DNA of 5,305 bases from Planctomycetaceae bacterium UBA969 (lineage in GTDB: Bacteria > Planctomycetota > Planctomycetia > Gemmatales > Gemmataceae): positions 1 through 5,305 of the forward strand of contig DBCB01000312.1 in NCBI GenBank assembly GCA_002303765.1, written 5' to 3'. The notes under the pieces are model-generated. The model was not told the DNA's origin, did not search any database, and saw only the letters and a list, made by a program, of their open reading frames with translations. Numbering within the stretch: position 1 is the first letter of the stretch; each line of letters begins with the position of its first letter. Positions 1 through 5,299 of this stretch are shown piece after piece. Both the position numbers and the translations under genes were made by a program.

Positions 1-1527
1 TATAAAAAAGTATGCTATTACAGCAGTGCCAACACCATTAAGGGTTTTTCGTGATGGCAAAAACGATTTGAAAATCGAAGGCCAATGAAAGGGCTCAGCC
101 TCCCTGAACAAAACTTCTTCTCGATTAAATTGCCTGACAGCCCATTGCAGCGCGAGGTAAGCGTAGCTCGCTGTTGCAGCCAATACCAAAACAATATAAA
201 CCATATGCTTCAGATCATAATTGGAACCGTCCATCAATTCTTGAAGCAAAATCGAAATCCCCGTAATGGGGATAAAACAAGTAGGAAGATCAAGCTTGGT
301 TCCCGGGGCAAGGGTGATCAAAACCAAAGGCAATGTCAACATCACAAGAGGCATCAAATAATACTGCCCCTCTCTGCTACTGCGTGCGTATGCCCCAATT
401 GCAAGGCTGAGTGCACTAAAAAATGCTCCCAAAGGCAGCAACAAAAGAACTGCCCAAAATAATAGCAACGGATTAAACACCCCAATGTTCATGTAAGTCA
501 TTGCTAAATGAGTTGCGGTCAGGCCCATCGTAATAATATTGAGCAATGCGGTAGCGGTACTAAAAGTCCAAATTGCCAGAAATTTTCCGTAAACAATTTC
601 CTGCCTTGAAGCCGCACTAATAAGAAGGGTCTCCATGGTTCCGCGCTCTTTTTCACCGGCACAAAGATCAATCGCAGGATAAAGTGCGCCTACAAGCGCC
701 CACATAACCAACATCAATGGAAGAATTCTTTTGATTGCGCCAGTGATTTCTTTTTGAATGGAATTGCGAGGAAGCCCTGCGCCTGTTTTACTCGAATCAG
801 GCTCAACCACTTCAATCACTTGATGAAAGTTAGGAGTCAAACCATGTGCAAGAAAACGGGCAGAACGCAATTTGGCCCCCCATCTGAAAATCAAACCACG
901 CAACTGGCCTTCCATCAATTTTATCGAGTCATCTTTTTCGTTTAAGAAAAGAACAATCGGCACAGTTTCCCCCTGCTCAACTCTTTGCGCAAACTTCTCA
1001 GGGAATACCAACACTGCATCCGCACCATCACTAATAAACTTTTGAGCAGCTTGCTCTAACATTTGAGGATCTAGAAGAACTGAACTATCCAGGCTTTTCT
1101 GATCCCAGTTTGCCAAAAGCGCTAGAGCATCATCTTTGAGATACTCCGGGCCTATTCTTAATTTTTCATTTTCGATCACAAACAAGGGCGGAGCTTGATC
1201 TTGCCCGCTTAGGATAAACGCCATTACACCTGCAGTAACTAGAGGCGAAGAATTAAACGTAGGAAGTGCAGCAAGCTGAGAGGCAAAAGTAATGAGAAGC
1301 TTGGAATTAAATTGCGAAGCAGTGTTACTCAATACGGAGGGGGCATTAATGACGGTGATATTTTTAGGGCGCAACTGCTGACCAACTGCAAGGTTAACAA
1401 TCAATTCGCCCGCAAGGGGATAAAGCACAAGAGGCAAGATGATGATCATGAATAAAGTTCTGCGGTCTCGCACCTGATCCAACAGGTCGTGACAACAAAT
1501 GGTCATGATATTTTTAAAATTAGCCAT
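1..1527 (-). CDS. ABC-2 type (NatB-like) transporter permease, 3' part beyond the window; probable permease/CPBP-protease fusion
   Basis: This is an inner-membrane permease of the ABC-2/NatB export class. The reading frame is open from ATG 1527 to base 1 (509 codons) with no stop in the window. An in-frame TGA directly precedes the ATG, so this is the most upstream start. No strong Shine-Dalgarno is visible. Seen: a cytoplasmic N-terminus with QVRDRRTLF (residues 18-26), a first membrane helix at about 26-46, and a large extracytoplasmic domain at about 47-265. Further hydrophobic helices lie near 268-286, 318-336, 353-378, 390-408 and 440-462. The NatB signature GEKERGTMETLL is at 291-302. 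After the last helix comes FNREEVLFREAEPF (467-480), then a new hydrophobic segment from about 498. In planctomycete relatives this linker leads into a C-terminal CPBP (Abi/CAAX-type) intramembrane protease domain. That domain is inferred here, because it would lie outside the window. No ABC ATPase gene is present in the window, and the substrate is unknown. The gene starts 32 bp after the metallophosphoesterase stop, so it is probably co-transcribed. Confidence 0.9.
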   Translation of the reverse strand, partial: MANFKNIMTICCHDLLDQVRDRRTLFMIIILPLVLYPLAGELIVNLAVGQQLRPKNITVINAPSVLSNTASQFNSKLLITFASQLAALPTFNSSPLVTAGVMAFILSGQDQAPPLFVIENEKLRIGPEYLKDDALALLANWDQKSLDSSVLLDPQMLEQAAQKFISDGADAVLVFPEKFAQRVEQGETVPIVLFLNEKDDSIKLMEGQLRGLIFRWGAKLRSARFLAHGLTPNFHQVIEVVEPDSSKTGAGLPRNSIQKEITGAIKRILPLMLVMWALVGALYPAIDLCAGEKERGTMETLLISAASRQEIVYGKFLAIWTFSTATALLNIITMGLTATHLAMTYMNIGVFNPLLLFWAVLLLLPLGAFFSALSLAIGAYARSSREGQYYLMPLVMLTLPLVLITLAPGTKLDLPTCFIPITGISILLQELMDGSNYDLKHMVYIVLVLAATASYAYLALQWAVRQFNREEVLFREAEPFHWPSIFKSFLPSRKTLNGVGTAVIAYFFI

Positions 1528-1559
1528 TCATCAACAATCAATTAAACAGGCAAAAGAAA

Positions 1560-2456
1560 TCAGGCTAAATCAGATGGAGAAAGAAACTCGCGCGCAATCA
1601 CTGTCTGATCGGGCCAGGATAATTCAAGCTGCCTTTTGTAATGATAATCCCCTCCGATATTGTAGGCATGCATCCCCTCCCAGTCTTCTTTTCTTTCTCG
1701 ATGCGTGTGCCCACTGAACAAATAGGCTATAGAACCCTTATGTTTCATCAATTCTTCTTCTAAAAGCTGATTGCCTCCCAATGCTTCCCAAAGCAAAGAA
1801 TCAATTGTAGGAACCGAATCAGGCATGGGGAAACTTATCGCCCTGCATGCGGGATGATGGGTGACCACAATAACCTTGTGACCCAGATCGCTTGCTTGTT
1901 GCAAATGTTCCGCTAACTCTGCAACGATTTTTTTCGTAAACGATTTGTCATCATGTTGCCAGCGAATGAAATTAAAATCGTTATGCTGCCCACGCAAAAA
2001 TCGCTTGCTATTGAACCTGTGAACCTCTTCCGGAAATAAAGCGCTCATAGCAGCCTCACTCCAGGAATAATCATACCAATTAATATTACCTACAAGAGAA
2101 AGCTTCCATTCAGGAAAATGCAAAGGGGCTTGGTCAAGATAATGAAACCCATACTTCTGCGCCAACTTTGGAAGATGCTGCGTGTATACCTCCCAAGAAT
2201 TACCCCGCTCATCATCAGTTGAAACCCATATATCATGATTCCCTGGCACCAAAACCTTGATGCAATTTAAAGAAGCGAATTTTTCGAGACAAACATCAAA
2301 GTTTTCTGCATGCCCGATATCACCCGCAAGAACAAGAACATCGGGCGTGTTTTCTTTTATGGCTTCATACAACGAATTGTTTGCAGCCATTCCCTTGGCA
2401 ATTCCCCAATGAAGATCTGCGGTAAACAGCAGTTTAAGTTTTTTGGGTGAAGACAT
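1560..2456 (-). CDS. calcineurin-like metallophosphoesterase
   Basis: This 298-residue protein is a predicted cytoplasmic phosphoesterase with a two-metal centre. No signal peptide or membrane helix is visible. The full motif series of the family is present in order: D-x-H at D14/H16 (TADLHWG), GD at D46 (LAGDIG), GNHD at 72-75 (metal ligand N73, catalytic H74), THH at 199-201 (ligand H200), and GHTH at 249-252 (H250, H252). All expected metal ligands are therefore retained and the protein is probably active. Its substrate (nucleotide, phosphodiester, protein or lipid headgroup) cannot be told from sequence. An insert at about 127-175, rich in aromatic and charged residues (NWYDYSW, NDFNFIRWQHDD), separates the two halves and probably shapes the pocket. 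The start is ATG 2456. The only Shine-Dalgarno candidate is AGAGG at 2474-2470, with a long 13-nt spacer, so initiation may be weak or coupled. The gene lies 78 bp after the AnmK-like gene and 32 bp before the ABC permease, consistent with one operon. Confidence 0.92.
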   Translation of the reverse strand: MSSPKKLKLLFTADLHWGIAKGMAANNSLYEAIKENTPDVLVLAGDIGHAENFDVCLEKFASLNCIKVLVPGNHDIWVSTDDERGNSWEVYTQHLPKLAQKYGFHYLDQAPLHFPEWKLSLVGNINWYDYSWSEAAMSALFPEEVHRFNSKRFLRGQHNDFNFIRWQHDDKSFTKKIVAELAEHLQQASDLGHKVIVVTHHPACRAISFPMPDSVPTIDSLLWEALGGNQLLEEELMKHKGSIAYLFSGHTHRERKEDWEGMHAYNIGGDYHYKRQLELSWPDQTVIAREFLSPSDLA

Positions 2457-2496
2457 AAATGAAGTGCAACCTCTAGAACTTAGGCTGGTAATAAAA

Positions 2497-2521
2497 CATC
2501 TGCAAATGCATCTTCCAAATG
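2497..2521. repeat. imperfect tandem direct repeat in the 78-bp intergenic gap
   Basis: Two abutting copies are seen on the + strand: CATCTGCAAATG (2497-2508) and CATCTTCCAAATG (2509-2521). They differ by one substitution and one inserted base. The repeat fills the middle of the gap between the AnmK-like gene and the metallophosphoesterase gene. It also contains two small dyads (TTCCA/TGGAA and TGCA/TGCA on the minus strand) that are too short for a terminator and have no following U-tract. It could be a slippage duplication or a small protein-binding site. No function is assigned. Confidence 0.5.
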
Positions 2522-2534
2522 GAATCTTAAACCA

Positions 2535-3713
2535 TCAACCGGCTTGACGGGAGTGCCTTTCCATCCAGCGTAGGCATTTTCCCCAAGAAGCATTTGACCC
2601 TGGATAAAACGAAGCCAAAGGCCGATTCATGGTGCGTGAGTTCCCAGCAAGCGGATTAACCCCATCCAAGGCGTAAGTTGCAACCAAGGCCCTAGAAAAA
2701 GAATCCCAAGAGGGCGCAGGGATACCGCACGAATCGGCGATCTCTAGCTTTTTATCCGCAAGACTTAACCCTAAAAGATGACGCAGAAAACCATTTCTTG
2801 CATGTGAACCAGTTATAATATATCTACCGCCCTTATACTCTGCAGGAACTTTTTCCATCTGGTTTTTTATCAACTCAATCACGAAGTGATGTGCCGAGCA
2901 AAGCAAATCTTCACCATCATGATCGTTATACCCAGACTGTATTTCTTCAAGAAACATAGCACCATCAGCCCGGCTCTTAGATTTGCCAAAAGGCATGGAT
3001 CGTGAAGCTAAAGCAGACCATTTATCCAAAAGCGATTGCTGCATTTTTCCCTGCACTGCTCTCTTAGAAAGAAAATCAACGCCAAGGAGTGCTGTGCTTT
3101 CCGTATTAAAAATCAATTCAAAAAGCGAAGCACATGGCCCGCCGTGAAAAGTGAGCGGGGACAAACCAGGTGCAAAGGCTGAAATTTTTATCACACCACC
3201 AAGATGAATCATCAACACGGGTTCGTTACCCTGCGCAAACATCGATGCCCCAGGATACGAAAATACCGGATCAAAACTTGAAGACCTGCCCGCATCGCCA
3301 TCCGAATTAATACAAACCACGCTCAACCCAGTGGTCTGGGAAATATCTTGCCCCGGGCCCCATCCCCGAAATGCCAAATACCTTCGCGAACCCTCCATCG
3401 CACCCAATGAAGAATCACAACCTACTGCAAATATTGAATCTTCTTTTAAATTCGCTTCTTTGATTGTCGACAAAGCAAGTGTGGAAAACTGATCTGCAAT
3501 AATCTTGCAAGCGTTATCAAAATATCTCGACTCACGTGAAGGCTTATCGCCAGCCTTGGCAAGCCAACGACAAACCTCAAGTGGAAAAGCTTGATACATA
3601 CCCATGCGAAAAACAGGGCGAATCAAACCCATTTGATCTGGGATATCAATTAAAACGGAATGCACGCCGTGCTCTCCAGCCCCAGCGTGCAATCCAAGTA
3701 TAGTTCGAATCAT
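2535..3713 (-). CDS. AnmK-family (anhydro-N-acetylmuramic acid kinase) protein, probably catalytically inactive
   Basis: At 392 residues this matches the usual AnmK length (about 370) and aligns in order along the whole fold. N-terminal strand: ILGLHAG (5-11). Helix: YFDNACKIIADQF (64-76), equivalent to the LD..LG..FA helix. DISQTTGLSVV (123-133) matches the D(I)A..TGI.VV segment. HLGGV (170-174) matches NIGGI. FHGGP (189-193) matches FDTGPG. VQGKMQQSLLDKW is at 216-228. ITGSHARNGFL matches the GGGARN.LL strand, followed by SCGIPAPSWDSFSRAL in place of the GI...EA.AFA region. True AnmK enzymes phosphorylate 1,6-anhydro-MurNAc with ring opening in peptidoglycan recycling. Here the SGTSxDG signature is AGAGEHG (10-16), the catalytic Asp of FDTGPGN is His190, its Asn is Ala195, and HGQT is replaced by DSSLG. 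Kinase activity is therefore doubtful. The frame is intact, without stops or shifts, so it looks maintained rather than decayed. ATG 3713 has a strong Shine-Dalgarno, 20 bp after the C26 gene. Family assignment is confident; function is unknown. Confidence 0.82.
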   Translation of the reverse strand: MIRTILGLHAGAGEHGVHSVLIDIPDQMGLIRPVFRMGMYQAFPLEVCRWLAKAGDKPSRESRYFDNACKIIADQFSTLALSTIKEANLKEDSIFAVGCDSSLGAMEGSRRYLAFRGWGPGQDISQTTGLSVVCINSDGDAGRSSSFDPVFSYPGASMFAQGNEPVLMIHLGGVIKISAFAPGLSPLTFHGGPCASLFELIFNTESTALLGVDFLSKRAVQGKMQQSLLDKWSALASRSMPFGKSKSRADGAMFLEEIQSGYNDHDGEDLLCSAHHFVIELIKNQMEKVPAEYKGGRYIITGSHARNGFLRHLLGLSLADKKLEIADSCGIPAPSWDSFSRALVATYALDGVNPLAGNSRTMNRPLASFYPGSNASWGKCLRWMERHSRQAG

Positions 3714-3717
3714 GCAT

Positions 3718-3724
3718 CACCTTT
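3718..3724 (-). promoter_or_regulatory. ribosome binding site of the AnmK-like gene
   Basis: AAAGGTG on the minus strand lies about six bases before ATG 3713, inside the 20-bp gap after the C26 gene stop. It fixes this start over the out-of-frame ATG four bases upstream (3717). Confidence 0.7.
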
Positions 3725-3733
3725 AAGAATAAA

Positions 3734-4492
3734 TCAGGCTGCGAGTTCTACTTCTCGCTCTACATACCCGCCTGCACAAGCCTGCACGAAACATTCAAAA
3801 AGCTGGGTATCAAGCGCAGTAGCATTATCTGATTGAGGATGCCATTGAACCCCAATGCAAAACCACGATGGGTCCATGTATTCAATCGCTTCGATAACTC
3901 CATCCGGAGCAACCGCACAAATACGCAACCCGTCCCCAACCTTCTTTACCGCCTGATGGTGATTGCTGTTTACTCGCATTTCTTCACCACCATAAATTTC
4001 CATCAGATAAGTGTCAGCCTTGATCAAAGCAAGATGACGATGAAAATCATCCGAATTATCAAAATGAGGTAAAGCTTTGGGCAACTCTTCAGGAAGGTGC
4101 AAAAACAAATTGCCACCGAGTGCCACATTGATTTGCTGCATGCCCAAACCAATGCCCAAAAGAGGTTTCTTCATTTCAATTAATTTGCGAACCAAAATCC
4201 TGTCTGAATCTTCTCGCCTTTCAGGAATCATCCGAACAGATGGATGCATCGATTGATTATTCCTGCGGGGATCCATATCCGCGCCGCCTGTCATCACCAT
4301 GCCGTCAACCATTGCAAGGAATGCATCCAAGTCGGCATCTTTAGTGAATGCAGGCATTACGATCGGAAGCGCACCAGCTTCAAGAATTCGGTCGCAATAA
4401 CCACTGGCTAAACGAAGCTGCCCCTGCTTATTTTTTTGTGGGTAATGAAGATCCATATTAATACCAACGATAGGCCGATTAGATTGAGACAT
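3734..4492 (-). CDS. peptidase C26 / PuuD-like class I glutamine amidotransferase-fold protein with substituted catalytic residues
   Basis: This 252-residue cytoplasmic protein is close to the length of E. coli PuuD (about 254). PuuD hydrolyses gamma-glutamyl-GABA. Family landmarks in order: PIVGINMD (7-14), YCDRILEAGALPIVMP (32-47), the TGGADMDP loop (68-75, the family's PGG.D..P), the nucleophile elbow (110-127), VNSNHHQAV (174-182), IEAIEY (200-205) and GVQWHPQ (214-220). The elbow reads PLLGIGLGMQQINV. It keeps G113 and G117 of G-x-C-x-G but has Gly115 (GGT, 4148-4150) where the nucleophilic Cys should be. The triad His218 is present. The usual Glu of the HPE motif is Gln220 (CAA, 3833-3835). 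Two of three triad residues are therefore replaced, and gamma-glutamyl hydrolase activity is unlikely. The retained HHQAV and GGxD segments suggest the ligand pocket may persist. The gene starts the four-gene cluster and has a strong ribosome binding site and a candidate promoter upstream. The family call is firm; the role is unknown (binding, sensing or a partner subunit). Confidence 0.9.
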   Translation of the reverse strand: MSQSNRPIVGINMDLHYPQKNKQGQLRLASGYCDRILEAGALPIVMPAFTKDADLDAFLAMVDGMVMTGGADMDPRRNNQSMHPSVRMIPERREDSDRILVRKLIEMKKPLLGIGLGMQQINVALGGNLFLHLPEELPKALPHFDNSDDFHRHLALIKADTYLMEIYGGEEMRVNSNHHQAVKKVGDGLRICAVAPDGVIEAIEYMDPSWFCIGVQWHPQSDNATALDTQLFECFVQACAGGYVEREVELAA

Positions 4493-4500
4493 TAAAATTT

Positions 4501-4508
4501 CCTTCCTT
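4501..4508 (-). promoter_or_regulatory. ribosome binding site of the C26/PuuD-like gene
   Basis: AAGGAAGG on the minus strand is purine-rich and double, and ends eight bases before ATG 4492. It supports this start codon and efficient translation. Confidence 0.7.
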
Positions 4509-4578
4509 GGAATAAACCAAAACTGTCCTTAAAAAGTTCCCTACATGAAACTTGGTTCTTGACTGCTCTAGAGGGGGG

Positions 4579-4608
4579 TATATAGCGAGATGAAGAATTA
4601 AATCTCAA
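4579..4608 (-). promoter_or_regulatory. candidate sigma-70-type promoter of the C26/AnmK-like/phosphoesterase/permease cluster
   Basis: On the minus strand TTGAGA (4608-4603) is followed after 18 bases by TATATA (4584-4579). The -35 box matches 5 of 6 consensus positions and the -10 box 4 of 6. Transcription would start near 4572, leaving a leader of about 80 nt before ATG 4492. A second TTGAGA lies upstream at 4675-4670 but has only a poor -10 (TGTTAA). The prediction is by eye only. Confidence 0.4.
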
Positions 4609-4625
4609 GGCCGATTTATCGAAAA

Positions 4626-4645
4626 TTAGGCGTAATAACCCCTAA
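4626..4645. repeat. imperfect inverted repeat upstream of the candidate promoter
   Basis: TTAGGCGTAATAACCCCTAA: the 5-bp outer arms TTAGG/CCTAA pair perfectly, followed by one C-C mismatch and a GT/AC pair around a central AATA. It lies just upstream (minus sense) of the candidate -35 box. It is a possible operator half of the intergenic region, with no U-tract to make it a terminator. Confidence 0.35.
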
Positions 4646-4649
4646 GTTA

Positions 4650-4668
4650 ACAGAAATATTATTTCTGT
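4650..4668. repeat. perfect 19-bp palindrome in the intergenic region (possible operator)
   Basis: ACAGAAATATTATTTCTGT has two perfect 9-bp arms around a single central base. It lies in the 251-bp gap between the TPR gene and the C26 gene, about 40 bases upstream of the candidate -35 box. Neither strand has a T-run directly after it, so a rho-independent terminator is unlikely. The odd-centred, AT-rich symmetry suits a dimeric regulator site. Confidence 0.55.
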
Positions 4669-4682
4669 ATCTCAACGGCCTT

Positions 4683-4705
4683 ACCTTAACTGCCTCATTT
4701 AAGGT
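4683..4705. repeat. inverted repeat with 7-bp arms downstream of the TPR gene
   Basis: ACCTTAA and TTAAGGT form perfect arms around a 9-base loop, 39 bases past the TPR gene stop. On the minus strand the hairpin is not followed by a U-tract (AAGGCCG follows), so it is not a classical terminator for the TPR gene. On the + strand it is followed by TATTTTTATTTTT, but there is no + strand gene to terminate. It might still stabilise the 3' end of the TPR mRNA. Confidence 0.4.
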
Positions 4706-4743
4706 TATTTTTATTTTTGAAGGAAATGAACCAAATTAGCGAA

Positions 4744-5181
4744 CTATCGACCTTCACCGTCTTTGATCAATTGTCTGAAACGAGGATCATGGCGGATGGA
4801 TTCGAGATCGGTATCTTCTTTCATGTAGCGAAAATCCGAATAACCAAGCTGAACAGCAAGGCGGAGGGTTTTAAGCGACATTTCAATTCTTTTCAAAAGC
4901 GAGTAACTACAGGCAAGATTATAATGCGCCAAAGCATCTGCAGGGCGAAGCCTAACCAATCTTTTATCAATCGCCAAGCCTTCTGCATATTTACCTTTTA
5001 AGGTAAGCAGGTTGCCCAACACCCTAAGCACATCTACATAATCGGGGTTCACTTTTAAAATTGACTGATAAAATTCAAGTTCGAAGTCTGCCTGATTTTG
5101 TACAAGCAATGCAGCTTTCTGCGATTTTCCTGAATCAGGAAGTTTTGATTCCTCGCTGGGGTTATTTTCAGATTGATCCAT
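4744..5181 (-). CDS. small TPR-repeat protein
   Basis: This 145-residue protein has no signal peptide or membrane helix and is predicted cytoplasmic. Residues 1-30 are polar, Ser/Glu/Lys-rich and probably disordered. Residues about 31-115 form helical hairpins of the tetratricopeptide type: FELEFYQSIL (33-42), a TPR at about 48-81 with the G56/Y65/P80 pattern, and another at about 82-115 (LAHYNLACSYSL, then LRLAVQLGY). The C-terminus has DLESIRHDPRFRQLI (125-139), a capping segment often seen after the last TPR. TPRs bind other proteins, and no catalytic residues are expected. I associate this compact form with planctomycetes, where the partner is unknown. ATG 5181 is supported by GGGAG six bases upstream and by a promoter with start near 5238. 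It precedes the C26 cluster in the same direction, but the 251-bp gap with its own promoter candidate argues for a separate unit. Confidence 0.88.
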   Translation of the reverse strand: MDQSENNPSEESKLPDSGKSQKAALLVQNQADFELEFYQSILKVNPDYVDVLRVLGNLLTLKGKYAEGLAIDKRLVRLRPADALAHYNLACSYSLLKRIEMSLKTLRLAVQLGYSDFRYMKEDTDLESIRHDPRFRQLIKDGEGR

Positions 5182-5187
5182 TTTAAG

Positions 5188-5192
5188 CTCCC
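5188..5192 (-). promoter_or_regulatory. ribosome binding site of the TPR gene
   Basis: GGGAG on the minus strand lies six bases before ATG 5181, an ideal spacing that decides this start. Confidence 0.7.
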
Positions 5193-5233
5193 ATCAAGCA
5201 ATAAACTAAATTCATCAAGGACTCACAGTTTCT

Positions 5234-5248
5234 TAATCAAATTGATTA
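5234..5248. promoter_or_regulatory. perfect 15-bp dyad over the TPR promoter -10/start site (candidate operator)
   Basis: TAATCAAATTGATTA has perfect 7-bp arms around a central A. It overlaps four bases of the TATAAT box (5250-5245) and covers the expected start point near 5238. That is where a repressor would block RNA polymerase. The cognate regulator is not in the window. AT-rich dyads arise by chance fairly often, so this is a candidate only. Confidence 0.45.
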
Positions 5249-5273
5249 TAACGCATAGATCCCATTCTGCAAA
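5245..5273 (-). promoter_or_regulatory. sigma-70-type promoter of the TPR gene
   Basis: On the minus strand TTTGCA (5273-5268, 4 of 6 consensus) is followed after exactly 17 bases by a perfect TATAAT (5250-5245). The predicted start is near 5238, giving a leader of about 57 nt before ATG 5181. Confidence 0.6.
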
Positions 5274-5286
5274 GCCTTACACAATT

Positions 5287-5299
5287 AAAAAAGCAGGGG
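5287..5299 (-). terminator. possible right half of the terminator of an unseen upstream gene
   Basis: On the minus strand CCCCTGC (5299-5293) runs directly into TTTTTT (5292-5287), as in the right arm and U-tract of a rho-independent terminator. The matching left arm (GCAGGGG) would have to lie beyond base 5305, so this cannot be confirmed here. Its position just upstream of the TPR promoter fits the end of a preceding transcription unit. Confidence 0.3.

Larger units (their letters stand above)
4602..4680. repeat. pair of near-identical direct repeats upstream of the C26 gene
   Basis: ATCTCAAGGCC (4602-4612) and ATCTCAACGGCC (4669-4680) on the + strand differ by one inserted base and are separated by 56 bp. 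Read on the minus strand each contains TTGAGA, and the proximal copy overlaps the candidate -35 box. The two copies flank two inverted repeats. This arrangement could be a pair of regulator sites or tandem -35 elements. Chance similarity remains possible at this length. Confidence 0.4.

Noticed and set aside
85..462. Plus-strand open frame of 125 codons
   Set aside because: It lies wholly inside the permease gene on the opposite strand, which has a clear family match; the plus-strand translation is Gln/Lys/Asn-rich with no recognisable domain.
1499..1717. Plus-strand open frame of 72 codons bridging the permease start and the phosphoesterase end
   Set aside because: It overlaps two supported minus-strand genes across their 32-bp junction and has no domain evidence.
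2535..3713. Possibility that the AnmK-like gene is a pseudogene
   Set aside because: It is full length, free of stops and frameshifts, has a strong ribosome binding site and keeps the family's structural pattern to the C-terminus; loss of active-site residues alone fits a pseudoenzyme better.
3833..4072. Plus-strand open frame of 79 codons
   Set aside because: It is antisense to the well-supported C26-family gene and has no motif or ribosome binding site of note.
4683..4714. Hairpin followed by a T-rich stretch on the plus strand, resembling a rho-independent terminator
   Set aside because: No plus-strand gene reads into it, and on the minus strand the A-rich side precedes the hairpin, so it cannot end the TPR transcript in the classical way.
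4717..5001. Plus-strand open frame of 94 codons, preceded by the purine-rich sequence AAGGAAATG-like context
   Set aside because: Most of it is antisense to the TPR gene, whose repeats are recognisable; the plus-strand product shows no known pattern.
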